NCBI RefSeq assembly: GCF_963678635.1
Contig: NW_026971233.1
Span: forward strand, 188,001 to 252,000
Length of the DNA: 64,000 bases
Source of the DNA: Symsagittifera roscoffensis
Lineage: Eukaryota > Xenacoelomorpha > Acoela > Convolutidae
Reading direction: 5' to 3'
Positions 55,619 to 64,000 of this stretch are shown piece after piece (the stretch's first letter is position 1; the number at the start of each line of letters is the position of its first letter). The notes beneath the pieces are model-generated. The model was not told the origin of the DNA and did no database searches. It saw only the letters and a list, made by a program, of their open reading frames with translations. The position numbers were made by a program, and so were the translations under genes.

Positions 55619-55815
55619 CTACTTGAAATCTTCCGAAGATCCCCGTTTCTTAAAAAAGCAAGTAATCATAAAACGGGTCGAAAAAGTAAACCTACACTTT
55701 TTGTGACCACTTTTATCGCGTTTTTTTTTTGGGAGTCTTTTTCAGTTACTTCCATTAGTCCTTGGAGGCTAATTCTATGACATCGAACATAAAACAGAAC
55801 TTGCACCAAAATCTA

Positions 55816-56260
55816 TCAGACCCTTTTGGAGTGCGCTATTCTTGTAGTTTCTCTAGTGCTGTCTTCCGAGTAGTCTTTCGTGGAACCACATGCTTCAAAA
55901 ATTGAATTTGATGCTGCCTGTATAAGGAGGAGGTTGCTGAACTTCTTGATGGTTCTGAGGGTGATGGAAGAGCTAATGGTTGTGATATCGCTGATTCTGT
56001 TGATGTAGGCGTTCTTGGTGAATTTCCTAACTTTTTTAAGTGCGGTGTCAATCTGTTCTGAGTGTTTATAACACTTAATTGTGAGTATTGGGGTAGCATT
56101 GCTTCTGAAAAGAGAAACTTGAGAAGGTTCGTCCGTTTTTCGTTCCACGGTATTTACTTGAAATCCCTTAGAATTAACATCTGCATAATACCTGCTGCTA
56201 CTGTAATTGAATGACTGCGTTACCGTGGTATTGCTATTTTTCGTACAAGATCGTCAACTT
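55816..56260 (-). other. Unassigned minus-strand open frame in the right flank
   Basis: The frame is open from about 56260 to 55816, including SFNYSSSRYYADVNSKGFQV, KCYKHSEQIDTALKKVRKFT and NRISDITTISSSITLRTIKK. Position and strand fit an upstream exon of the gene interrupted by the Polinton. A second frame (56099-55836) is also open. No family recognised. It lies in the block deleted from unit 1. Confidence 0.35.
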
Positions 56261-56401
56261 CCAATGTAGTTCCTTCGAGCATTTCTGAGACTAGTCTTTT
56301 CACTGTTCGATATTTGTTTGGCAATTATTTTCCTGCTATTTCGTCAAGAGTTTTGGCGTCTAAATTTTCGATCATTATCTGATGCTATCGAGTAGCGATT
56401 C

Positions 56402-57760
56402 CACAATTGTTGATCCATACTTTTCTCGGCCATCGAATAGTCGTTTGTCGTATCACGCGAGTCGTTCATTTGCATGTCGTTTCGTACGCGCCGGTTTTTG
56501 GGTCCCGATTCGCATCTCGGTTATTTGACCGTCGATTCGTATCTGTCGGTTTCTTTGTCGGTACGTCGAGTGTCGTATCGGTTTTTGTCGAAATCCGTGT
56601 CCGTTTCGTTTGTCGGAATTGTTTCAGGTGCAGTAATGAATGATTTTAGAAGATTTTCAAACTGAATTTGAAAGAGGTGCAGTGATGAATGAATCATGAA
56701 ACTAGTTGTGGATTCTGGTGTGATTTTTAACTTGGCCTAACGGGCTTGGTCACGCTTATCGATACAACTATGAAGCTTCATAGCGTCATATTTGTTTCGA
56801 TGCTTTTTAAGCCGCCAACTAAAATAGTCACTAATTGTTAATTGTAATTGACTAATTTTTATTTCAAGTGTTTAGATTTCAAAATCCGTGATAATCATAC
56901 GCTCCTCAAATGGTTATGGTAATCGGAGGAGATCAATAATTCTTGAATTACCCAGCTTAACTACCTTGTAATTCTAGGTTATACCATTTTTCCTGTTATT
57001 TTTAACTTGGCCAAACCGATTAGGCCAAACTTGGGTTAAGCTTCATAGCCAGCGGATAGACTTCATAGCCAACTAGAGTCAAAATTGTTCAGATACTTTT
57101 TAAGTCGTCATTGAAAAAAGTCACTAACTAGTGTTTCTTGTGTTTGATAAATTGGATTTTCAAGTAATAGATTTTATACTTCGTGATTATCTCACGCTCC
57201 TCATATATGCTCCTCATTTTTCCTTCTATATGGCCCAACATTTTGCTTTCTTGAAATAGGTGTTTCACTTTCTAAAGTGTTTTCCCCATTAAACAACTCA
57301 CTAATTATATCGTCGTTTCTGAATTGTTTGTCTAGCCGTTTAGTTCATTAACCCACCCCAAATAAGTCAGTTCAGTTTTGCAAATTCTCAAAACTGAAAG
57401 GAGTTAATGGCGCCGTTCAACCTGTTTCTCATCCCAAATACTGAAGTAGTCGTTCGTTCTTCGTTTGTAAAATCTCAAATCTCGACGGAGAGGAATGTGT
57501 AATGGCGCCGTGTAGTCTATCCCAAATACTGAAAATCTCATATCTTGACCGAAAGGAAAGTGTAATGGCGCCGCGCAGTCTATTGCCCATCCTAAACACT
57601 GAAATAGTTTGTTCTAGTTTTGCAAAATCTCAATAGTTTTTGTTGCAATTCAAACCAATCTCAAATACTGATCAGTTCGTTCCTACTTCGTTCCAATTTC
57701 ATTCCATTTTACACTTCAAAATTTAACTCAATGAAAAAATCTCAAAATACACTGGCAAGT
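56402..57760. other. Right-flank DNA, unit 2 (no gene recognised)
   Basis: Copy of 37077-38440 with scattered substitutions. It contains the TCG-rich block and the ~275-bp direct repeat (TTTTTAACTTGGCC at about 56724 and 56999). Confidence 0.5.
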
Positions 57761-57779
57761 TTTTGGCAGTTGCAAAAAC

Positions 57780-58425
57780 CCATATACTGAAAAAATCGCA
57801 ATAATGATAAAATCCCAAATTGATAAAATCGCAATTACCGACAAAAGCCCAAATACTGAGAAAATCCCAATTACTGACAAAATCCCAAATACTGACAAAA
57901 TCCCAATACTGACAAAAACTCATATACTGACAAAATCCCAAATACTGACAAAACCCCAACTACTGACAAAATCCCAAATACTGACAAAATCCCAATCATG
58001 ACAAAAACCCATTTACTGACAAAATCCCAAAGACTGACAAAATCCCAACTACTGACAAAGTCCCAAATGCTGACAAAATCCGAAATATTGACAAAATCTC
58101 AATTACTGACAAAATCCCAAATACTGAGAAAATCCCAATTACTGACAAAATCCCAAATACTGACAAAATCCCAATGCTGACAAAAACTCATATACTGACA
58201 AAATCCCAAATACTGACAAAACCCCAACTACTGACAAAATCCCAAATACCGACAAAATCCCAATCATGACAAAAACCCATTTACTGACAAAATCCCAAAG
58301 ACTGACAAAATCCCAACTTCTGACAAAGTCCCAAATGCTGACAAAATCCGAAATATTGACAAAATCTCAATTACTGACAAAATCCCAAATACTGGCAAAA
58401 ACCAAACTTTTGACAAAACCCAAAT
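57780..58425 (+). repeat. 18-19-bp minisatellite, unit 2, with a 268-bp higher-order repeat
   Basis: Same ACAAAATCCCAAATACTG-type units as 38450-38850 but longer. A block beginning CATGACAAAAACCCATTTAC occurs at 57997 and again at 58265, a period of 268 bp, so a multi-unit block was duplicated after the segmental duplication. Confidence 0.9.
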
Positions 58426-58470
58426 TACTGACAAAAAGTTCTGCAATTGCAGAACTTTTTGTCAGTAATT
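58423..58470. repeat. Perfect 48-bp palindrome, unit 2
   Basis: Identical to 38828-38875 although the surrounding minisatellite has drifted. Confidence 0.95.
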
Positions 58471-58656
58471 GGAATTTTGTCAGTATTTGGGGTTTAGCAG
58501 AATTGCAACGACCTATAATCAGTATTTGGGATTTTGCAGAACTGTAACGAACTATAATCAGTATTTAGGATTTTAAAATGGGGGGTAGTTAACAAGGTAC
58601 AAAACTCGTGGGGGCAATTTAGGGGAATATATCTTAATAGGGTGATATTCCCCGGG

Positions 58657-58752
58657 TCGTTACAAAGGTACCACAGAGGGGAAAAATAACCAGATACAAA
58701 ATTGCGGTTTCGGATCCTGTTATTTCCTCCCCTTTATGGTACCTTGTAACGA
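58657..58752. repeat. Imperfect hairpin
   Basis: TCGTTACAAAGGTACCACAG and the following GGGGAAAAATAAC pair with GTTATTTCCTCCCCTTTATG GTACCTTGTAACGA (58717-58752). Arms of about 36 bp with a 24-bp loop; possibly a small MITE or a cruciform. It lies just beyond the unit 2 duplication end. Confidence 0.7.
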
Positions 58753-58985
58753 ATCTGCCACCAAGAAATTGAATTTAAGTTAGTATTTCTTGAAAATTGA
58801 TTTTTTAGTATTGAAAGACCGCGGTTGATCCTATCAATTCAATTTAAAATTACTTTCAGATACGTTTCGGTTTAATTTTCGATTTGATTTCCTTTATTCA
58901 TTACCGATCAATCCGATATGTGACTGGCTTTGAGTGCAAAAGTAAGTTCATCATTATCCTTAACGTTTATCTAAGAATACTAAAG

Positions 58986-59052
58986 GGTCTGATGGCCTGG
59001 AGGTAAAGATTATGGCTCCCAAACAAGAGGTTAAGGGATCAAATCCATGCCT
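58986..59052 (+). repeat. tRNA-derived SINE-like scrap
   Basis: GGTCTGATGGCCTGGAGGTA resembles a pol III A box (TGGCCTGGAGG) and AGGGATCAAATCCATG resembles a B box (GGTTCAAATCC with changes), spaced as in tRNA genes, with GGCTCCCAAAC at the anticodon position. It lacks a clean acceptor stem, so not a working tRNA. Confidence 0.35.
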
Positions 59053-59507
59053 CTGCAGGATGTTTTTAAAACAACGAAGTAAACGTGCATCACAATTTTT
59101 GTGGCCTAAAAGACGTTTTTTTTCAACAATGTATATCATAATAAAACTTAAGGCTCGCATTTCACATTTGAGGTACCGGTTTCACATCCTAAAGGGTAGC
59201 ACAAATTTTATGTGGCAATATTTCTAAAAATTTTGATCCTGGTTTCTAAAAAAAAGATATAGATTGTGATTAAGAATTTGCGGATTCCACTAAAAATACT
59301 GGATCTTTTTCCTTTTCTCCCGCCTCACAATTGAATCATTTTTATATTGTATGGAGGGCTTTGCATTTGTAACGATGGATAACGATGTAATAGCCTAATT
59401 ATAGTCCGCATACCAATTTTTGTAACAAAATTGATAAGGTGAAAAAGTTTTACTGTCTATATATTAATCCTTTCTTTGACTGATTTCATTTTTCTTTTCG
59501 TTTCCAG

Positions 59508-60832
59508 AGTGCGACCTACAATTTTTGCAAAAAAAAGCAACATGGTCCGCAATTTTGCTGAAAAGCGATGCCAGAAGAGGGATGTGAGACTGCAGAATTT
59601 GACTTGCATGTTCTGTGGCACGGAGAGCTTCAGCGACAGCTATAGAACTGCCGAGCATGTGTTGTCGTCTGAATGCTGGGAGAGAATAAGAGCCAATCGA
59701 TGATCTGCGCTCAAACGAAAGATACTCTCTCCCACTAGGAAAAGTTATAAATTTGAGCGGGACACTTATGAGTAGTGCCAATTACTATTCAGAGCGAAGC
59801 AGAGGAGGGCAAATTTGATCTGCGAGGATGAAAACGACAATGATCAGAGTAAGTGAAGATATGTGAGCTTTTAAAATAAGATATAAAAAAAGATAAGTTT
59901 ATTGACTTTATTTTCAAACTGTTTTAGCCCTAAGCCAAACAATTCAGTCCACGTCTGCGCAACTAGACTGTATCACGACAACGACTAACAGGCAGACGAC
60001 GAGACGGTCTCCCGTAAAAATGCGTTGGGAATCAGCAGAAAGACGACCAAGACCAAGACGACGAGTAGGAAGACCTCCTGGAACAAACATGAGCTTTGCA
60101 GAAATTGGCATAATGTGACGACTACCTGGTGCAAGCAGGAACCAAACGAGCCAGATGCGACGAACGGAGACAAGCAGGAACAACTGGCGACGTTTTGGTG
60201 CAAAATGGAGTCGGAGGATGAGGAACCCATTTTGACCATTCAAATTGTATGTAATAAAACACCGTTTTTCTTTATATTTTAGTCTTCAATTAAATCAACA
60301 TCACTATTTTAGCCCTCGATTTCACTGAATGGCAGTGAAATCTCCAAGGGCACTGCTCTTTGTACTGTTGGTACTACAGTTACTGCTCCAGAAGTGACAA
60401 GTACTATCAATGAACAAGGGCACTGCTGCAACGGCACTGCTCCAGGTACTGTTGGTACTACGGTTACCGCTCCAGAAGTAACAAGTACTATCGATGAACA
60501 TACCTCGGAAGTCACCCATCGGTGCGCCAGCTGCGCCAAATAGGATGGTACCACTTCCCGAGGTACCGAATGGACCGTGTCTGAGGCCAGATCCACTTCC
60601 TATCGTACCAGAGTTCGTTTTGCCCTTTCCTCTATCAGGCTCCATTTCGCCACTTCATAGTATGGTTGAGGCAGATCTGAGAACAAATGAACGACCTCCT
60701 CTGGTGCGGATACAGAAACCAAAAGCTCTTGGGGAAAAACCGCAGAGTTTTGCCGTGATTTCGGGCAGCTCTTGTAGCTCAGGTTGACATGTTACCTCCA
60801 ATTGATAATAGCAAACTAAGAGAGAGACTTTC
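59508..60832 (+). pseudogene. Upstream exons of a JmjC-type gene: Cys/His finger, AT-hook, Pro-rich part
   Basis: Exon 59508-59848 (acceptor TTTCCAG, donor A|GTAAGT) encodes MVRNFAEKRCQKRD, a C-x2-C...H-x5-C finger (LTCMFCGTESF ... EHVLSSEC) and reads on through a TGA and a TAG to DENDNDQ. After a 79-nt intron the same frame continues in exon 59928-60246 as LSQTIQSTSAQL and an AT-hook, RPRRRVGRPPGTN. Exon ~60313-60832 has a repeated GTVGTTVTAPEVTSTI and, in another frame, a Pro-rich stretch (PLPEVPNGPCLRPDPLPIVP). Splice frames agree at the first junction. The stops argue for a pseudogene, or that the exon ends are misjudged. The link to the JmjC exons is by proximity and strand. Confidence 0.4.
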
Positions 60833-60911
60833 GTAAGTAAGCATCTGAACCTAAAGCTATCTCAAAGTCGTTATAAGTAAATTTCGATCATTTTTTTGGG
60901 TATTTTGTTAG

Positions 60912-62075
60912 ATCGCGCCTGCAACAATCTAATACAGTGCGTGCTTGCGGTTGATCTTGTCAACTGGATCCAGTCAGACTGGTTTTTTTGGCCAACAAGG
61001 AGCTTTGTTAGTTCCCGCAGCTAAATCCATCAAAGGGTTCAAAAACCAAATAGCGGATACTTGCCAGTATGACAGCCGAAACATTTTAAAGTAAAAGGTA
61101 AACAGTTTGTAAAGTAATTAGACTCCTAATAAGACTCCAGTTTTCAATAAAGTTTAACGTCACACTTGTGTTCAATCCTAGGAATATACACAATCAATTA
61201 AACCAGCTGATGACTAACATTGTTCCGATCACTGCCGCCAAGGTTCTGGAATTTCGTTGATGATGATGCTTCCTTGTCGGCCGCCACGAAATTCTCTGTC
61301 CCAAAAGCAGTCAAGAATGTGTCGTTAATACATAGAAGGAAGTTGGAGAAGACACAACTACCGACGAAGGAGTCAAGCTACCTATTGTTATCGCAGGCTT
61401 GTGCAATACAACCATTTCACCAGGCTTTCTCCGGTACATCTGTGATGTACTTTTCAATTAAAGGTTGAACAAAGTTGGGTGCACATTTTTTTCGACGAAA
61501 TATATAAGTATGTTCCATTTATTTCTTTTTTCTTTTAGGCTGCAAAACATTTTATTTTATGGCACCGTCGGTCAAGAACAAGCTGATATTCCACAAATAT
61601 CTGATGCCGCAATCGCTAGGTCGAAAACCGATGTTTCCCGGGGATGACCCGCGCTTTGATGTTGGAGGGTGTCAGAATGTTGTTCTGACGGAGCGCCAGG
61701 ACCTTGTTATGCCAGCTGGCATGATAAACATGGTTAAAATGCATTCAGAGTCAGTGGCTCTGGGTGTCAATTTCATTCAGCGTGGACACCTGCTGCAAGC
61801 TGCCCGAAGTTTTCAACATGAGCGGAAAGACGAAGAGCCCTTCAGCAGCTGCTACCCTGCTTTTCCGATGTTGGCTCTGAATGAGCTTATGGTGCTTTTG
61901 CGGCTAGTATCAAAAATTAAACTGATACACTCGAATGAATGAAAATAGAGAAAGATATTTTTATAGCACCAGAGACGCGTTACCGCCGCAAGAATTAAAA
62001 GATCTGGAGGAGGTCTGGAGAATTCTGAAGGCGCACGACAAAGCCTTAGATAACCACCTTGCCAGATTAATTTAC
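60912..62075 (+). pseudogene. Divergent JmjC domain of KDM2/KDM7 type, iron site degenerate
   Basis: Exon 60912-about 61097: WIQSDWFF and, shifted, QQGALLVPAAKSIKGFKNQI. Exon 61182-61463: AAKVLEF, frameshift, VDDDASLSAATKFSVPKAV ... CAIQPFHQAFSGTSVMYFSI. A 75-nt intron (61464-61538) splits Lys-Gly/Cys-Lys; exon 61539-62075: CKTFYFMAPSVKNKLIFHKY, LTERQDLVMPAGMINMVKMH, SVALGVNFIQRG, YPAFPMLALNELMVLL. Order and spacing match the KDM2/7 JmjC fold ('FH.DFGGTSVWY..LKG.K.FY...P', '...P.GWIHAV', 'V.GGNF'). The iron-binding H-x-D reads HQA and the distal His reads Asn (PAGMINMV). A 4-bp tandem AATG (61934-61941) shifts the frame; removing one copy rejoins ENRERYFYSTRDALPPQELK to a GTAAGT donor at 62076. 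Confidence 0.6.
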
Positions 62076-63770
62076 GTAAGTACTTCTGGCCGAATTTCAT
62101 CCCAAAAACTGAAATACTTTTTTCCGTGTCCCAAAAGCTGCAGACAGTTTAATCGCAGATACTGAAATGCTCAATTGATCCCAAATTTGTGTGCCATTCT
62201 GCCAGATTGGCACAGCGCAACCTTCCGGTGAAGCACTAATTAGCGAGAAAATGCCTTAAAGACGAAAGAGTGCTGAAAGGGAGGGTCGAATATTTTGGAA
62301 CTTTCTATTTTCAAAATTTCGATTAACGAACGAGTATTTCTCCGAAATACAGAAAACGGCCATTTTGACTGAAAAAGGTGAAAAAAGAAGAACAACAGCA
62401 AATCTAGTGGAAAAAAGTCGCACATTAAGGCCCTTAGCAGAAGAAGATAGTGGGAAAGGAGGCTTCAGTGGGGAAGTAGTGGAGAGCAGTACCCTCCCGT
62501 GCCACGAATTGGGAGAGATGACCACGTTATCTCGAGAAAAACACGGAAGCGGAGGCTTGGTCACCCAGAGACTGATATAAGGTGAAAAACAAAAGTAAAC
62601 TAATTTTTTACCTACTCTGATACCATAGAACTTTGAATTGACACCGGTATTGATTGATATTTTAGAATATGAGTAGCTAGGAAGAGGAAAGGGTCAATCC
62701 ATCTCCAAGGGATTTAATATAGAACTGTCATCAAAAACATATTAAAATAGGGTATTCGAGCCGTGTTTTTAATAGCAATCACGTAGTCTGAGGATCCGAG
62801 ACTCAGCTATGCGGTTTTGTTTGCATGTAAACGAAAGCTGATCAAAAGTCGTTTGACTGATGGCCTAAAAATAGTAACTTTTTATTCACCCCTAAATAGA
62901 CCAGAAAATCAACTGGCAAGGTCAAGACGATGAAAAACAAGTAGAAATAAGGTAACTGACGCCTGTCAGTCGTTAACAGGTACTTTTTCTACGCTCCGTC
63001 GCTGTGTAGTATTTGGGCGAATGTTACATAGACGTTTTTATGGCGCTCCTGAGTGGGCCTGTTAAAGGCACGAGACCATCATGATCAGCAAACGTTTCAG
63101 CGACGAACCCTCCGCTCCGGGCGTAAGCCCGAGTTAGAGGCCTTAATGACCTTTATTGCACTAGGGGGAAGGTGCGTACCCTCCGCCTAGTACTATTTAG
63201 CTTTTTAACTTAGTTAACACCGAAAATTCCGAAAACAAAAAGTACAAAACAGTAAAGAATCCAAAAAAGACCAAAAACAATAAAAAAAAACATAAAGTGA
63301 CAGTTTATATATTATTTCCGGACGAGATGTGATCTGACCTTCCTAATTGTTGTTGTTTCAGATTGATTTATAACATTTCTGATAGAAAGATTGTGTGTTT
63401 TGGTGACGGGTTGGGTATTTCCCTTGAGTGTAATTTGAGTATTTATGAACCTTAAGGGTGATTTTGCCGGTGGCCGGAGGGTAGATTGGCAAGCTGACCG
63501 ACGTGTTCCACACTCAACAGGGGCATCAGGGACAACATCCACAACGACTGTTGGGTATCGTTGAAACAGTTTCAGTATCTTTCGGGTACTATTTAATCAA
63601 AACTTAAGAGGTGGGGACACGATTGGAGCGGTCCGATTGTACCCTCCATCGATCACGAATTTCCGAGTTAAGGGTCTTAATTTGGGTATTTTGGTGTAAA
63701 AGAGGGTATAGTTTTTTTCATTAACGACTACTAATAGATTATTGTCCTTACTATATATTACTTATCTCCT
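62076..63770. other. No gene recognised
   Basis: A 71-codon plus frame (62365-62580) and a 76-codon minus frame (63542-63312) have no recognisable motifs. Two loosely similar segments (63105-63160 and 63630-63700; CCGAGTTA(G)AGG(C)CTTAAT, GTACCCTCC) may be remnants of one repeat. Confidence 0.35.
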
Positions 63771-63809
63771 ATTTAGACCCGAGAAACACCCCATTACTCG
63801 GGTCTAAAT
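63771..63809. repeat. Perfect 13-bp stem hairpin
   Basis: ATTTAGACCCGAG (63771-63783) and CTCGGGTCTAAAT (63797-63809) with a 13-base loop. Confidence 0.85.
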
Positions 63810-63863
63810 TACTGATTTTCGACCAAACTGTAGAACCCCAAAATTTTGGATATCCGAGCTTTT

Positions 63864-64000
63864 CCGAAAAGCAAAAGCTTTTATACAGGGAGTTACTACG
63901 TAGTTCGGTCCCTCTACTAAGTCTTTTTCCGTGGGGTTTCTTTAGTTAGAGGGACCGAACTACGTAGTAACTCCCTGTATAAAAGCTTTTTGCTGTTCGG
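63864..64000. repeat. Long near-perfect hairpin at the window end
   Basis: The arm 63864-63920 (CCGAAAAGCAAAAGC...CCCTCTACTAA) and the arm 63942-64000 are inverted copies, with 44 consecutive pairs around ACAGGGAGTTACTACGTAGT. The spacer is about 21 bases. The outer end may continue past the window. It could be a compact foldback MITE. Confidence 0.85.

Larger units (their letters stand above)
39064..58645 (+). repeat. Segmental duplication, unit 2
   Basis: Second, nearly full-length copy (19.6 kb) of the 23021-39050 segment, in the same orientation and directly adjacent. It retains the DNA deleted from unit 1, including the integrase N-terminus, protease C-terminus and the right TIR. Confidence 0.9.

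Noticed and set aside
58986-59052. Functional tRNA gene
   Set aside because: A- and B-box-like motifs are present but the acceptor stem does not pair; more likely SINE debris.
63312-63542. 76-codon minus frame with a Pro/Arg-rich start, considered as a retroelement Pol tail
   Set aside because: No diagnostic motif, and no RT or integrase sequence next to it.

Overview
The window looks like AT-rich nuclear DNA of an invertebrate animal; the species cannot be told from the sequence. There are no bacterial operons. Splice sites of eukaryotic type are visible (GTAAGT donors, TTTTAG/TTTCAG acceptors, introns of about 75-220 nt). Most of the DNA is mobile elements in various states of decay. The few host-like exons are richer in GC than their surroundings.

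Region 1 (1-9589). A 1.9-kb element with terminal inverted repeats (TIRs) touches the window start. It is followed by a SET-domain scrap (3244-3399), a minus-strand fragment resembling a Ty3/gypsy integrase (5137-5490), a 413-bp MITE with a 9-bp target duplication (6120-6532), and a decayed, intron-containing minus-strand gene of unknown function (about 9583 down to 7940).

Region 2 (9590-55585). This is one nested structure. A Polinton/Maverick element begins AG, ends CT, has TIRs of about 240 bp and is flanked by AATGTT/AACGTT. It landed inside an exon of the decayed minus-strand gene: the reading frame continues from 9583 across the target site to 55592-55618 on the other side. An LTR retrotransposon of 12.7 kb (11011-23749, LTRs of 675/683 bp, TACT target duplication) then inserted into the Polinton DNA polymerase B gene and split it. 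Its order is gag, protease, macro domain, RT, RNase H, integrase, env-like glycoprotein. Next, a segment running from the 3' end of the retrotransposon, through the rest of the Polinton and 2.2 kb of right flank, was duplicated in tandem (unit 1 about 23021-39050, unit 2 about 39064-58645). Unit 1 later lost three blocks of 1.05-1.19 kb, including its right TIR.

Each Polinton unit holds, in order: polB 5' part (minus strand), then mostly plus-strand small unknown ORFs, possible ssDNA-binding proteins, an exonuclease-like protein, a small membrane protein, an FtsK/HerA-type packaging ATPase, a retroviral-type integrase, a probable minor capsid protein, a small basic core-like protein, a probable major capsid protein and an adenain-like cysteine protease. 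That is a virus-like gene set for DNA synthesis, integration and capsid formation. Every key enzyme carries stops, frameshifts or lost catalytic residues, so the element is a fossil.

Region 3 (55592-64000). Flanking DNA carries an 18-19-bp minisatellite ending in a perfect 48-bp palindrome (present in both duplication units), a tRNA-like SINE scrap, and a multi-exon plus-strand gene (59508-62075) with a Cys/His finger, an AT-hook and a divergent JmjC domain of KDM2/KDM7 type whose iron ligands are mostly lost. The last 230 bp hold two strong hairpins.
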